Shown: positions 11,286 to 22,429 of the stretch, piece after piece | Layout: each line of letters begins with the position of its first letter | Position numbering within the stretch: the stretch's first letter is position 1 | From: Fusarium oxysporum f. sp. lycopersici 4287 | Taxonomy: Eukaryota > Ascomycota > Sordariomycetes > Hypocreales > Nectriaceae | Reading direction: 5' to 3' | Assembly (NCBI RefSeq): GCF_000149955.1 | Contig: NC_030986.1 | Location: 5,877,948-5,941,947, forward strand | DNA length: 64,000 bases | The notes under the pieces: model-generated | Told to the model about the DNA's origin: nothing | The model's input: only the letters and a program-made list of their open reading frames with translations | Databases searched by the model: none | Translations under genes and position numbers: made by a program

Positions 11286-11328
11286 GCCCGCGGTCCCTCC
11301 AAAGTGGAGATCTGCCCTGCCCGCGGTC
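11286..11328. repeat. two GCCCGCGGTC repeats
   Basis: GCCCGCGGTC occurs at 11286-11295 and 11319-11328 and matches the copy at 9318-9327. Together they bracket the 399-residue gene. Confidence 0.7.
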
Positions 11329-11330
11329 GC

Positions 11331-12027
11331 TTTCTGAAAAAGCACTCGAGCCCTTGCTGAGATCGCGGCAGCGGAGTTCTTGGTGAGTGGGGTGCAGCTC
11401 AACTTGCAGGGGTTTAGACGTCACCTTCGTTCAGTCGTCACAGGAGAGGACATGATATCACAAATTATTGTCAATTCAACGCACCCCTATAGCATCAATC
11501 ACGGAATAACTTCATGTAGAAAACGCATTTGGTGAGTTTCAATACCTTTCTGCTTAATGTTCAGTGCTCAATTGAACCTAATGCAGCAGATTTGAGTTGC
11601 GACACAAATTCTCCTAATTACCATGAGAATCGACTCAATATACTGTAGTATTGCTGAGCTTCTTAGAACGTCCCACTGGGACAATAGTTGCTTCATGCTG
11701 GCATCAGCAGGCAGGGATTCCGAAATCACACGGTTTGCTTTCAGGGGCATCCAGGCCGAGACACTTAGTCATGCGTGTTGGTGCGTAGGATCGTCTGCAT
11801 GGCAGTAGAGGGCCTCACGGTACAAATATGAGGTCCCCTTCCCGTATACCACTAACATCTGCACATCGATAGCATCTTATGGTTACCTTGATTGCCTTGT
11901 TTGCTTCCATTGACTGCTTTGCGGTAGCGATTGTCCTCCATATTCACAGGGGCCTCTTACATTTGCATTTTTGATCCTGGGCTGAAGTCAAACCCCTGGT
12001 CTTATCACCTTTGAGCAAACTTCGAAA
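11331..12027. other. intergenic spacer
   Basis: No supported gene; the short open frames on both strands at 11568-11808 overlap each other and have no coding character. Confidence 0.45.
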
Positions 12028-12341
12028 ATGACTACCGCTATCACCAGTGACCATAATGCAAAACTTCCCGAGATCTGCATTAATGATGGTGTCATTTGTA
12101 TCACGACGGTAATAGAAAGAGTATGCCCAGCAGCCTGATCCTTAAGCTATCCGCTGATATCAATCAGACTTATCACGACACGCCTTCCAGTAACGACTGC
12201 ACCGAAAAGGAGCGTACCCGTGAACGCGAAGAGTTTATGGCTGTGGTTAGGCTGTCCTTGACTGAATTACCTTTCATTGAGTTGTTGCAAACATCGGGGC
12301 GCCAGTTGGTCAAGCATTTTGATATAATGTCTAAGTTGTGA
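12028..12341 (+). CDS. small two-exon gene truncated by a repeat, 88 residues
   Basis: Exons 12028-12120 and 12168-12341 join in phase 0 across a 47-nt GTATGC...CTGATAT...CAG intron. The product has a charged ERTREREEF segment and a hydrophobic C-terminal part. Its last codons and stop lie inside the 75-bp repeat that starts at 12331, so the original 3' end has been replaced. No family recognised. Confidence 0.4.
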
Positions 12342-12405
12342 GCCAGATGTGTTATTTGCAGTTCAGACTTGTGGCTGAGAGCTCAAATCAGCACAGAGAA
12401 CTTAG
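12331..12405 (+). mobile_element. 75-bp MITE-like repeat, copy 1
   Basis: It runs from CTAAGTT to AACTTAG, which are 7-bp terminal inverted repeats. It is nearly identical (two differences) to the reverse-strand copy at 40740-40814, and shares at least 57 bp with 46673-46729. A 14-bp direct repeat, GCAAACATCGGGGC, occurs at 12287-12300 and 12405-12418 around it. No coding capacity. Confidence 0.7.
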
Positions 12406-13411
12406 CAAACATCGGGGCAACGCCAGCGGGATATTCGAAGCGCCCTCTGAGGTCGCATTGGGAGTTGCCACATTGTCAAGGTGTACAAGTAGATCAACTA
12501 ATACAGATCAATATGAGATGTGGACGAATCAGAGCAAGAGCGGGTCAGCCGCCGTGCCAGTGATGTAACCACCACGTTTCTTTTGGCTTGCAGGTGAGAG
12601 AACAGCACTAGACACATGCAGGCGTTGGCAGGCAATCCCGATGCTGCATGGATCCACTCCTCTTATTTCTGGTGCACTCCGATAGGCTATTGACGCTTAG
12701 CCGTTACTGCATATTATCAAGATACAGTGATGAGCATGGCACATGGTGTTCAAGCTGCATGGTTCGTTCTGGTCAGCCAGGTGGTAGATGAGGCATGCAG
12801 CAAGAATCTGCAGCTCACTCTGGCACCACGGATATAGCTGGTATCCCCCTAACCCCCCTCGACAAATGGCGAACCATTCTCTCCTCAAGTTGCCTTCATC
12901 TTTGGTTTGCAATGGGCTGGCACGACGTCCTCGATATTGTGATGTTCTTCCTGCCGTTGGCACAGCAGTATCGAGGATTTGACCATCTGCTGCTCATCTG
13001 GCTACCTTTCACCCAGCATCACGCAATGATCCTCAACATCCTATGGGCATTACTACCTGCAAAGACAAAGCTAACCTCTGGCTATATCTTGCCCTGGTTC
13101 AAAGTAAATCTAGAGCCGGAGAATCCACTACTTGCTTTTCTATACCGGCATTCCAACGTTCGTCTGGTTTTCAAACCTGACGAGGTTCATTTCAGGCTCG
13201 AAATCAAAGTCTTTCAGTACACGGTAATGATATGGTGGAACATGTCCAATACAATTACAACTGCCCGCAGTTTCTCCTTATACCCCCTCATACATCTGTC
13301 AGCACGGACCATGGCTGGACTAGGAAGAGCTTTGTCCCTTCTAGCTTTCGAAAGCTGAAAGGTCAAGAGCCCGAGATCAAAACAATGGAATCCGAAGAAA
13401 GGTTTGAAACT
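12406..13411. other. degenerate region with conflicting open frames
   Basis: A 187-codon frame (12795-13358, +) overlaps other plausible-looking frames, one carrying single in-frame stops at about 12978 and 13172. I could not choose a gene model; it may be a decayed gene. Confidence 0.3.
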
Positions 13412-13806
13412 CGATCGCCCCTCGGTACTATCGCTCACCTATAGCAGGCAAGAACAAGAATAAAGGAATAAAAGACATCACCAACACTAGTGACGACGAA
13501 AGTCTGCCTCTTCCTTGTCAGACAAGCCAAACTGCTCTTGTAACTGGGACAGCTAGCAGAGCCATCTCCCGGTGGGCCCTTAAAGTCCGACAGCTTCCTG
13601 GTTACTTGATACAGGCTCGCAAGCGATTTCAAGTCAACTACAAGACATTGCCTTATGAGCACCAGGCTTGTCGGCCGGAGGCTCTGGTGAATCCCTTGAC
13701 AAATCGAGGAAGGCCTCACGAAACCTCTTCTCAGGGCTTGCCTATTTTCCAGCAGGATCAAGAGTCCAGTGCAGGTGGCACTATTGCGTCAGAATGGAAT
13801 ACTTAG
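13412..13806 (+). other. open reading frame remnant without start
   Basis: About 131 codons open with protein-like, Ser/Thr/Gln-rich text, ending at a stop at 13804-13806. A TGA precedes it and no acceptor could be chosen. Possibly the 3' part of a decayed gene covering 12.8-13.8 kb. Confidence 0.22.
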
Positions 13807-14845
13807 TGGGACGGAGGGAAGAGATGTCCAAAGGTACACATTGCCGTGGCTTCAATTGTACCATCACGACACAATGACTGTGTGGATTTTAGAGGAAGTT
13901 ATTGTACTGAGGTTAGATTGCACCTAGGTTGGCGTGGCATGTACAAGAAAAAACAGATTCATTATTACAATCGCTTGAAATGATGTGATGCGGAGAAAGA
14001 ACGAGCTTTTCCACGGATTTATGATTGCAGTGCCTGATATTGGTGATAATCAAGCAGCAAAATAAAGAGAGATTTATACTGTTCAGAAAGACTTCTATGG
14101 TATCCTTTTAGCCTTTTATCTTCCGATCTATATAGTATCTTGCCTTTTGTCTTCCGTGACCGCTGTAGAATTAAGTGCTCCGTATAGCAGCGTCCTTTAT
14201 CTCCAAAACCTGTACACCAGGTTTGAGGTTGCTTGAAATATTTTACGATCCTTAGCTTGATACTGTGTAAAATTATGGGCTGTTCGTCTAAGCGCTGGCA
14301 TTGAGCGCATTAGGTTAATGTCTCGTCGCTGAGAAGATTTCCGACTCGCTGTCTCCCCTTTAACTCTATATGGGTCTATGATCTGTCAATCTGCCGAAAA
14401 TTAGTTCTACAATACAAGGCTGTGAAGGTGTCTTGAATCTGGGGTACTGAAGAAAGTGAAGTCGGTTGATTGGAGGTGGGTCACGGAAGGGACGGAGGGA
14501 CCGCAGGCCCTAGAAGCTCAAAGTTACCAGTTAGATAGAGTTTCTCTAAAGTCTGATGTTGTAGCAGACAGAAATGGTGGCTTGTTTACTGAAAGCGGGG
14601 TAAATCATCACTTTGATAACCGCTGTGTCGTAGGCCAAAGTGACCATGGTTCCTCACAACGACGATCATTAATACTAGATCCAGATACCCAAAAGTCTGT
14701 TTTCATTATTCAACGAAAGTGTCTGTTCTAAGAAATATTGAGACAGTTCTAGACCCTAAGTGATGGCTAGAAAATGGTTGATGTTAGCAAATGACTTTCT
14801 GCTGTAGCTGAGACGGATGGACATTATGTTATGTGAGGTTGACAA
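13807..14845. other. intergenic spacer
   Basis: Nothing supported on either strand. Confidence 0.5.
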
Positions 14846-17800
14846 TTAGCTCGTGTGGCTTTTCCAGGTCGCCAGCACTTCTTGGACGCGTTCACTCGCT
14901 GGTACAAAGCGTTCCATCGCCCGGGCAAAACGTGTAAGCTTTCCAGCATTCAAAGCGAGATTGTTATATCGACCACATCTCACGTCTTCGCACTGCTTTT
15001 CATCCATACTCTCCTTCAGCTTCTTCAACTGCTCCGTCGGGGTTTTCAGATCGATACCGTCGACCATCTGGTCAGACCATTCCAGAGAGAAGTCTTTAGG
15101 AATTGACTTTTCAACGGCTTCGCGTGTTTCCAGAAGCGCCTTCAATGCGCCTTTGAGACTTATAAGGTTTCGAAGGTTCAAATCAATATCATCAAAATGA
15201 TGGCGGTTGAGATCTTCCAAGTGCCTTTCTGTCAGGCCCTTCTCCAGTTCTTTCAATTTCTCTATCGGTGCTTCCAGGTCAATATCATTGATGAAACGAT
15301 AGTATCGGTGTTCTTCTTTCAGACCATCAATGTATCCGTTGTTTTGGTCGCTAGAGCTCTCCGGATTACTCAATCTTTGCTCGCTGCCGTCGCCGTTATT
15401 ATAATTATTGTTCTCGTCGTTGTTATTGCCGTCATGTTCGTCGTCAATGTTTCCTTCTGCCTGACTCAATTCCCTACCAAGATAAAAGCCACGACTGAAC
15501 CAGCTTTCACTTTCCGCTTGACCAAGTTCATTTCTAGGAGCTATAACGCTCGACATGGCGTCTTCCCCATCGATAAGAGCTTCTATTCCGTTGACAGAAT
15601 CGGTGTCTTCGTCGGAAGGTATATCAACAGGATTAAAACTTGTTCCTTCTTCATGACTCTGGTTTTGGACATGAATCGCCTCTCTTTGTGCGTTCCCCAT
15701 CGGAGAACTACGGAATCTGTGATAACCGTAGGCTTCCGTCGATTGTTCCCACTCAGGATGATAACGCGACTCAAGACCTCGAAGTATATCGACACCAAAT
15801 TCTCCCACTACTTTCGGAGCCTCCAGTTCTTCTTGCATACCATGGATCTTCCGAGTCTCATTTAAAAAGGTCTGCTCCCTCAGAGCTACGTCGAATATAA
15901 AGTTCAAGATATTCAATGTTCTTTTGCTGACTTTTGTCCTTCCTATAAGGTTCTGAAGAACCAAGCAGGGGTTTTCCTTCTTTTCTTGGGACCGGATGGC
16001 CCGTCTCAATAACACGCATAAAGGGTAGATTAAATCTGTACACTATCAGTATGCAAGAGGCTACTGAGAGATTTTGCACTGACCTGGTTTGGTAGGGTTC
16101 TTGATCGCTAGACGTGAGCTGAGATACTTTCTGAATTCCGAACATACCGGGCTTCTCAAATCATCCCAAACTGATAGCAAATCTCTCAGCTTATCGACCT
16201 TGATTTCCATGAATTTCAACCAGTATACCATGAAAAGGTCCCGCGTACCGAATCGGATCTCCCTCGAAGAAACTCCGCATTTATGCTGGCGAGAGTTTAT
16301 GTTCAACCCCTTTCCGCAAATCAGATAGTCGTAGAGTTCTGGGTTCTTCTTCTCTGGGTGGCTGGATATGTTGTGCGATACGAAATAGTCTTTCGAAGAC
16401 GCGACGAATCGGCATGGCTTGCAAACCAACCGCTCCTGCGCCCAGTCACCGGGCTTCCTCGGAGCCATTGTGAGCATCATCTGCTTTCTGCTGTGTTCCC
16501 CCAACGAGACATAGCCCAACGAGACGTAACCTAACGAGACTGAAAATAATTTACTAATAGCTTCCTCGAAACCACAGCTATGGCCGCCCTGCAGTACTAT
16601 GATGCTAGGAAACTTGGGATCTTCTTCCGCCTTGATCTTGAATGTCTTCCGGTCGAATATGAAGTGATTAACTGAGAGATATCGCTCGTCCTGAGGCGAT
16701 GATAGAGATTGAGTATTTCTGTTGGCGAGTTGCTCTAAGTCCTTGAGAAGCTCACTCCAGGCCGGAGTAAGAGACCGATTGTTTCTACACTCGGACAGGA
16801 AGCTCTGCCGAGCATGCGGAGTTTTCAATATCGAAACCGCGGCTTCGACATTTTGCTCATGTTGATCAAAGTTTGGCTTCAATTCTGCATAAGACACGTT
16901 CGGATGTCCCAGGTTCCACTGAAACATCAGCTTTTCAAGGGCACTCTCTGGCATGTATCTGAAGCATGTTTTGAAATAGTCGTCAACCGCGCAGCGGTTA
17001 TGGGTGTCGATCAACTCTTCTTTAGTGCCGCACAAGACGTGACTTATGCTTTTTGCGCAGATTCCGCACACAAACGACTGTCCAGAATGACAGTTAGAGC
17101 ATTTCTTTCTTTTTCCCGTCGCTGCATAGTTGCAAATTAGGCACCGAGTCCAACGAGTTTCCGACATACGGCGCAAGTCTTTTGCTGACCTTCCTGGAAA
17201 TAGAAAGAGGCTGTTTTCAGGAGCACCATCCCATATATATAATAGCTTGACTGTTTGAATCTCCAGATCGCACCATTCNNNNNNNNNNNNNNNNNNNNNN
17301 NNNNNNNNNNNNNNNNNNNNNNNNNNNNNNNNNNNNNNNNNNNNNNNNNNNNNNNNNNNNNNNNNNNNNNNNNNNNNNNNNNNNNNNNNNNNNNNNNNNN
17401 NNNNNNNNNNNNNNNNNNNNNNNNNNNNNNNNNNNNNNNNNNNNNNNNNNNNNNNNNNNNNNNNNNNNNNNNNNNNNNNNNNNNNNNNNNNNNNNNNNNN
17501 NNNNNNNNNNNNNNNNNNNNNNNNNNNNNNNNNNNNNNNNNNNNNNNNNNNNNNNNNNNNNNNNNNNNNNNNNNNNNNNNNNNNNNNNNNNNNNNNNNNN
17601 NNNNNNNNNNNNNNNNNNNNNNNNNNNNNNNNNNNNNNNNNNNNNNNNNNNNNNNNNNNNNNNNNNNNNNNNNNNNNNNNNNNNNNNNNNNNNNNNNNNN
17701 NNNNNNNNNNNNNNNNNNNNNNNNNNNNNNNNNNNNNNNNNNNNNNNNNNNNNNNNNNNNNNNNNNNNNNNNNNNNNNNNNNNNNNNNNNNNNNNNNNNN

Positions 17801-17911
17801 NNNNNNNNNNNNNNNNNNNNNNNNNNNATATCGTAGCAGTTTGTTGTGGGCTACCTGTATCTTCGGCCTTAGACACTGACTATAAGGATCTTCTTGGCTG
17901 GTAGAGTACAT
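14846..17911 (-). CDS. large Cys-rich orphan protein, interrupted by assembly gap
   Basis: On the minus strand the frame is open from the gap edge (17278) to 16084. It joins the last exon (16035-14846) across a 48-nt GTCAGT...TACAG intron in phase 1. The 5' part beyond the gap (17828-17911) is in frame only if the gap length is exact, so the start is unknown. Just after the gap lies a Cys cluster of paired CxxC motifs (CLIC, CSNC, CGIC), suggesting zinc binding. Further CxxC and Cys/His pairs follow (CKPC, HKC). The middle holds a repeat-encoded SLGYV segment. After a long acidic Asn/Asp-rich linker, the C-terminus contains two related helical units of about 65 residues starting DIDLEAPIEKLKELEKG and GIDLKTPTEQLKKLKES. 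No family recognised. Confidence 0.7.
16501..16545. repeat. 15-bp in-frame tandem repeat, 3 copies
   Basis: Three 15-bp units beginning CCAACGAGAC or CTAACGAGAC. On the minus strand they encode repeated VSLGY pentapeptides inside the Cys-rich orphan. Confidence 0.85.
17279..17827. other. assembly gap (549 N)
   Basis: A run of N that removes the upstream part of the Cys-rich orphan gene. Any open frame crossing it is not evidence of coding. Confidence 1.
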
Positions 17912-19571
17912 GGTACCGATAGGAGTGTTGAAAACCTCCCCGGCCCGGCCGGTCTATGGTGCTCAGAACAATCCATTCTAAATGTCTAACATCCCGGCTG
18001 CAGGTCAACCCCATGTTGCAGGTATGTCTAGTCATCGAGCCTGCTCATTTGATACCGCAGGAGCCTTGTTTCGATTTTCGGTGTGGCCGGTACAAGGCGC
18101 CAACATGTTTGACAATTGGGTTGAAAATGGATGGAGCGCGACCCGTAGAGTTCCTTGAAGTGATCGTCATTTCTAACTAAGTTCTCTAGATCTCACTGTT
18201 AACCACAAAAGGCATATCTATTCACTGGAAAAGTAATGTTGAATAATGGAGGCGACTAAATTTTACTGCTTGTAAATTTGCATTATAAGCAATAAAATTA
18301 ACATATCTATATAGATCCTGAGAAGATGCCTGGCAGCTAGATCTAATAATTATACACAGAACTAATATCCTTATTAACCGTATCAGCATCCTCAAGTTTA
18401 AGCTTCTGGTCAGTAAGTAGAGAGCCATGGACGGACATCACCATATACAGCAGAGGAAATCCTAGGCCTTGCATTAGTATATAAGTTGGTTCAATTGCAA
18501 ATGATTTGTCGGCCTGTGTAATTGATCCAGGGCCATTGTATGATGCCTTTGTATTGCCAGACTCGCCTTTATTGTTGATATGAACTTGTTATGAGTGAAT
18601 CGCATTGTATTGAATATGGTTCAGTAAGGACCAACGGCGGCAGGATACTGCAGCTTGAAGCACGAAAATAAGAAAAAGGGAGGCCGAAAGCTGATTGGCG
18701 ACCAGTTGCGGCTGATGCCAGACCGCTATTTCTGAAGCCCTGCAGAGCTCAGTGAGAAGGTCAAACGCCGTGAGATGCAAGGCGCGCATTGAGCTTAGCA
18801 GAGCCTCATTCTAGCGAGGCAACTAATACGGTAACCAGAGCAAGGTTCCACTACAAAGGACGCTAAATACGCACTTCTCAACGCAGTCACACAGAATACC
18901 CTGCATTTTGCAGAAGATCAACGTGAACGATCCAACTGCCGATGTGACTCTCGCCATGGCATTGCCCTGTCATATCGTTGAGCCCCTTGCTAGCACCATC
19001 CTCCAAATACAAGGCTGGGTAAAGGGAGGGCAGCTACCGGATCAGTGAGTCAGGGCTCACGAGATATTTTGTCGAGCTGCAAACCTGGCAGGTATGAAAG
19101 AATAGCTTCTATTGAGCTACTTTGTATCCAGTGCCTCCAGCTCTGTGGGTAGCTCTTGGGATTCCAAAGTGTTAGATGCATGAGCAGCAGGAGCTCACGT
19201 TGACAAACATTGAATCCGAAGTGCCAGATGCCGTAACATGTTCGTCAACAAAAGGTAGGAATTGATACTTGGCTCACAGGTTCGACTGCTTGTTCACATC
19301 GAAGCAACAAGCCACAAGGCTCGAGCTATAGCCTTCTCTATCCAGGGCTTTCCATACATGCAGGGGCTGCATGGTACTGTCTCGGAAACCGCCGACTGAG
19401 TTGGCAATATCGATGATTACAACAGTTGTGGTCTGCGCTCATAGTAAGATAAAAGGCGTATTTAGGGGTTTTCATCAGTGTTAACTTGACCAACATGTTA
19501 TAACCTTCTTGAACTCGTTACCTCTTCACGAAGGGCACTCTCAACAGTACCTTTCATGAAGATTTGTTAGA
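17912..19571. other. intergenic spacer
   Basis: No supported gene. A short protein-like plus-strand stretch around 18915-19048 has no splice partners that I could find. Confidence 0.45.
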
Positions 19572-20274
19572 ATGCAGTTACCACGTACGCCTGCCTTTAT
19601 TGGAAATATGATGAAGTATTTCCGGAAACAGGATTTCCCGATACTAAGTCTAGACCAGGACTTGGTCTACATTTACTGGCAGAGATACCGCAACTCTAGC
19701 TTTACAGAGGAAATGAACGACGAAGGACTATTGCAGCTTCCGTATGCCACAAGCCTTTACATCACAAGGTCTATGTGTAAACCACTATTTATCTTAGAAC
19801 TTGAAGGGAATGGTCTCGACGACATCCGATGCTTAAGAAAATGGATGGCAGATACATATAAGGCCATTTTATGCCGCAAACCATCTACGTATCTGATCCG
19901 TGCCCTCTTGCTTGCTGTACTCTGCTTTCAGCGTGAAGGCGAATTTGCCCAGGCTTCGAAGGCCTTTGAGCAAGCAACGTCTATCTTCCGTACTGTTTCA
20001 TCGTAAGTCTTTGTTTATTAATTAGGGAGTTTCACTGATTTTTATCCTAGGGGCTGGGATGAACTCTCCATTGAGGATCAGCAGGAACTCACTCTGATCT
20101 TCTGGGAGCTTTCTAAGTATGCAGGAAGTGGGCCATTTCTGGTAGCAAAGTAGCTAACCGTTTATCTTTGCCCTGTGTAGGTTTTTGGAGCTAGACAAGC
20201 TTGGCTTCGACCCGCCTCTGCTTGACACCTGCGACTTGCGAACAGCGACACAAGCTTTCTTGTCCGGCTTGTGA
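19572..20274 (+). CDS. three-exon orphan protein, 196 residues
   Basis: Exons 19572-20002, 20051-20116 and 20181-20274 join in phase across introns of 48 nt (GTAAGT...CCTAG) and 64 nt (GTATGC...GTGTAG). The protein is mostly helical, with a hydrophobic helix near residues 105-125 (LIRALLLAVLCFQ) and an Ala/Phe-rich helix after it that resembles TPR-like or transcription-factor middle-region helices. That resemblance is weak. No DNA-binding domain is present; an upstream exon carrying one could be missing, but I see none. Unknown function. Confidence 0.6.
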
Positions 20275-21087
20275 CGCACTCCCAAGGACTATACGCCCGG
20301 CAACAGCACCGCAAAGGTAGGTTATTGGATCTTGCTTCCTCATTCCATGTCATTGGCTAATAGAAGGTGCCCGTTTCAGCTATGACTCTGCCCCTTGACT
20401 TGGGATGGGACAAAGTACAATTTCTGGTATACGATGTCCAATATCATGAATTGTGGAAGCTTTAAAGGGAATCCTCAATATGTGAGTCTTGAATAACAGA
20501 TCCTGGATGCCCTCACGAACGCGCACGTTTCGATCTGCGTTCATATCAACAACATGGTTTTACCGACCACAGATTTCGACATCATCCAGAAGGGTTCAAA
20601 AGCGTTGAATTTATCGATATACAAATTTAAGCGACGCTGAATGCTTCCTCCGCAAACTTCACCTATTGAGTCAGATCGTGACTTGGTGGCAAGCTGTTAG
20701 AGGCATACAAATTTGAACAGGCCATAGCGTCTTACTCGCGCGAAGTGGTTGCGAATTAATTTGTCAACCCTGCCCAACGGCCCACTAATCTGACCCCGAC
20801 GCTAGATTGACGCTCGAATAGTTGTTTCGGAGCTGATAACAGCTTGCGGCTATTTGCTAAGGTGTAGTTGACCCAGCTCCCTTGGCCCGAGTTTCTATTC
20901 TGATGTTCAGATGGTTGGAAGGTTATGCCGATCATGCCGATAGTCCATTTCACTTCCCCCCAAAACTTGTTGTCGAGAGTTGTAGACATCCATTCCTTGG
21001 TTTTCCTCCAAGCTTATGTTCAAGCTGCAAGTCAAGGTGAATATCTGATCGCGTGAAACATTGCCTTTGTAGACAATACGTGAGACA
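20275..21087. other. intergenic spacer
   Basis: No supported gene; the minus-strand frames at 20756-21182 partly shadow the bZIP 3' end. Confidence 0.45.
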
Positions 21088-21636
21088 TCATCCCCAAGGA
21101 TTCGTGTCCCAGGCCGATTGACCGTAGTACATAGGATCAGAGTTACATTGACTTGAGTAAAACGAGTTTGGATCTTCGCCATTTCTTTGGTTTCTGTAAA
21201 ACTCAGAGGGCTGTAAACAGTCGATCGTGGAGAATTGTGGCGTTGTTTCCGGTTTTTCTCTTTGTAATACCCTGGAGGATAACCCTTCAGGTAGTGTTGG
21301 GTATGATAGAGAAGGTCCTATGAGATCCAGAGACGGGTATTGTTTAGAAGATGGCCCAAGCTGGACCCAACACTCCCTCTCCCTAACTATCTGGTCTCTT
21401 TCCTCAATCACCTGGTCTCTCTCTTTGATCAACTTATCTCGCTCTTTTATCACCTGGTCAAGTCTTTCCAAAAGGTCGGCCATTTCTGCATTAGGGTTCT
21501 GTGCAGACAAAATGCAACCCTTCTTCTCTAAGTCTGCGATTTGCTTTTTCTTCCTCTCGCGGAACTTCTTCGCGGCCTCGCGATTTCTCATTTGCCTCCC
21601 TTTTCGACGGATCTCTTCCTTCGGTGGAATCTGCAT
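21088..21636 (-). CDS. bZIP transcription factor, 182 residues
   Basis: A single exon from ATG 21636. Residues 8-33 form a classic bZIP basic region, with the N-x2-A-A-x3-R pattern in NREAAKKFRERKK. The following zipper is unusual. Residues 60-87 consist of four almost identical heptads of the form D-[QK]-[VLI]-[IV]-x-E-R, which place Ile/Val rather than Leu at the core and are very highly charged. The C-terminal half is Ser/Pro/Tyr-rich and disordered. bZIP proteins bind DNA as dimers in the nucleus. Upstream, a GTACGT...GATCAG pair near 21701-21658 looks like a 5'UTR intron, and a 26-codon upstream ORF may precede it. Confidence 0.85.
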   Translation of the reverse strand: MQIPPKEEIRRKGRQMRNREAAKKFRERKKKQIADLEKKGCILSAQNPNAEMADLLERLDQVIKERDKLIKERDQVIEERDQIVRERECWVQLGPSSKQYPSLDLIGPSLSYPTLPEGLSSRVLQREKPETTPQFSTIDCLQPSEFYRNQRNGEDPNSFYSSQCNSDPMYYGQSAWDTNPWG

Positions 21637-22429
21637 GGCGATAGTATTCAGAGGTGAGACTGATCAAAATCATAAATCGCAAAAGTCGAGAATCAGGACG
21701 TACTCAGACCCCAGAGTGGAGAGGGAAAGAGAAGGGAACGGTTGTGGGGAGAAATTTGGAAAGGTGGAGGAGAGAACTTGGCATATGCTGAACAATTTTT
21801 GCCAGGACAACTGAGATTCGGATTAGGAAGACGGGGACGGGCTTTAGTACTTACTTATGGATCGAATCACACCATGTTATCGACTGCCAATCAGCTTTCT
21901 CCCAGAAGATTCAAGGGTTAAGTGCTTGTAATCTACCTAACCGCTGCTACAGTGGGGAAGCTAAATGATGTGAGCGGCTAGTAATCCGGACTACGACGAC
22001 TACCAGAAGCCAAAAGCTAACCTGGCAAAGATCCAAGCAAGAGGCGGATTTCGTCCCACCACCGAGCGTATGTAGGTCTTAATTACTTGGAAGCCGGTAA
22101 ATTGAGTTATTTATAAAAGGAATTGTACTCTAATTCAATGGGACCGTGAGGATATTGCAAAGCATTTTAAATTACAAATGTTTAAATTATTACTCTCAGC
22201 TAGTAGTGTATATCGGGTATGGTGAAGAAACAGCGAGGGAAGTCATGGCGATCCAAGACCACTGCAATGCGCTTTTGGCACCAGTTGCTTGAGGGAAAAG
22301 ACGGTAGGACGCAATATAAAGTGGCTTTCGCCCTTACGTCTGTTCGAAGATTCAGTACTCTTCGTAACCATGCCCTAAACTCCCAGAGACTGACTTGTCT
22401 CAATGTACTCAAGTACCCCAGTCATGAGT
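21637..22429. other. intergenic spacer with bZIP 5' region
   Basis: Contains the presumed leader of the bZIP gene (about 21637-21830). The remainder has no supported gene; the plus-strand frame at 22219-22524 is antisense to the 3' end of the next gene. Confidence 0.45.

Noticed and set aside
12795..13358. 187-codon open frame that looks like a hydrophobic, helix-rich protein
   Set aside because: Overlaps other equally protein-like frames on both strands, has no domain, and its hydrophobicity follows from base composition. I could not choose a model.
15197..15865. 222-codon plus-strand frame resembling a membrane protein
   Set aside because: Antisense to the acidic and helical C-terminal exon of the Cys-rich orphan; the hydrophobic look comes from reading Asn/Asp codons backwards.
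17217..17911. Long open frames on both strands across 17.2-17.9 kb
   Set aside because: They consist almost entirely of N translated as X, so they carry no information; only the minus-strand frame that continues into real sequence is kept.
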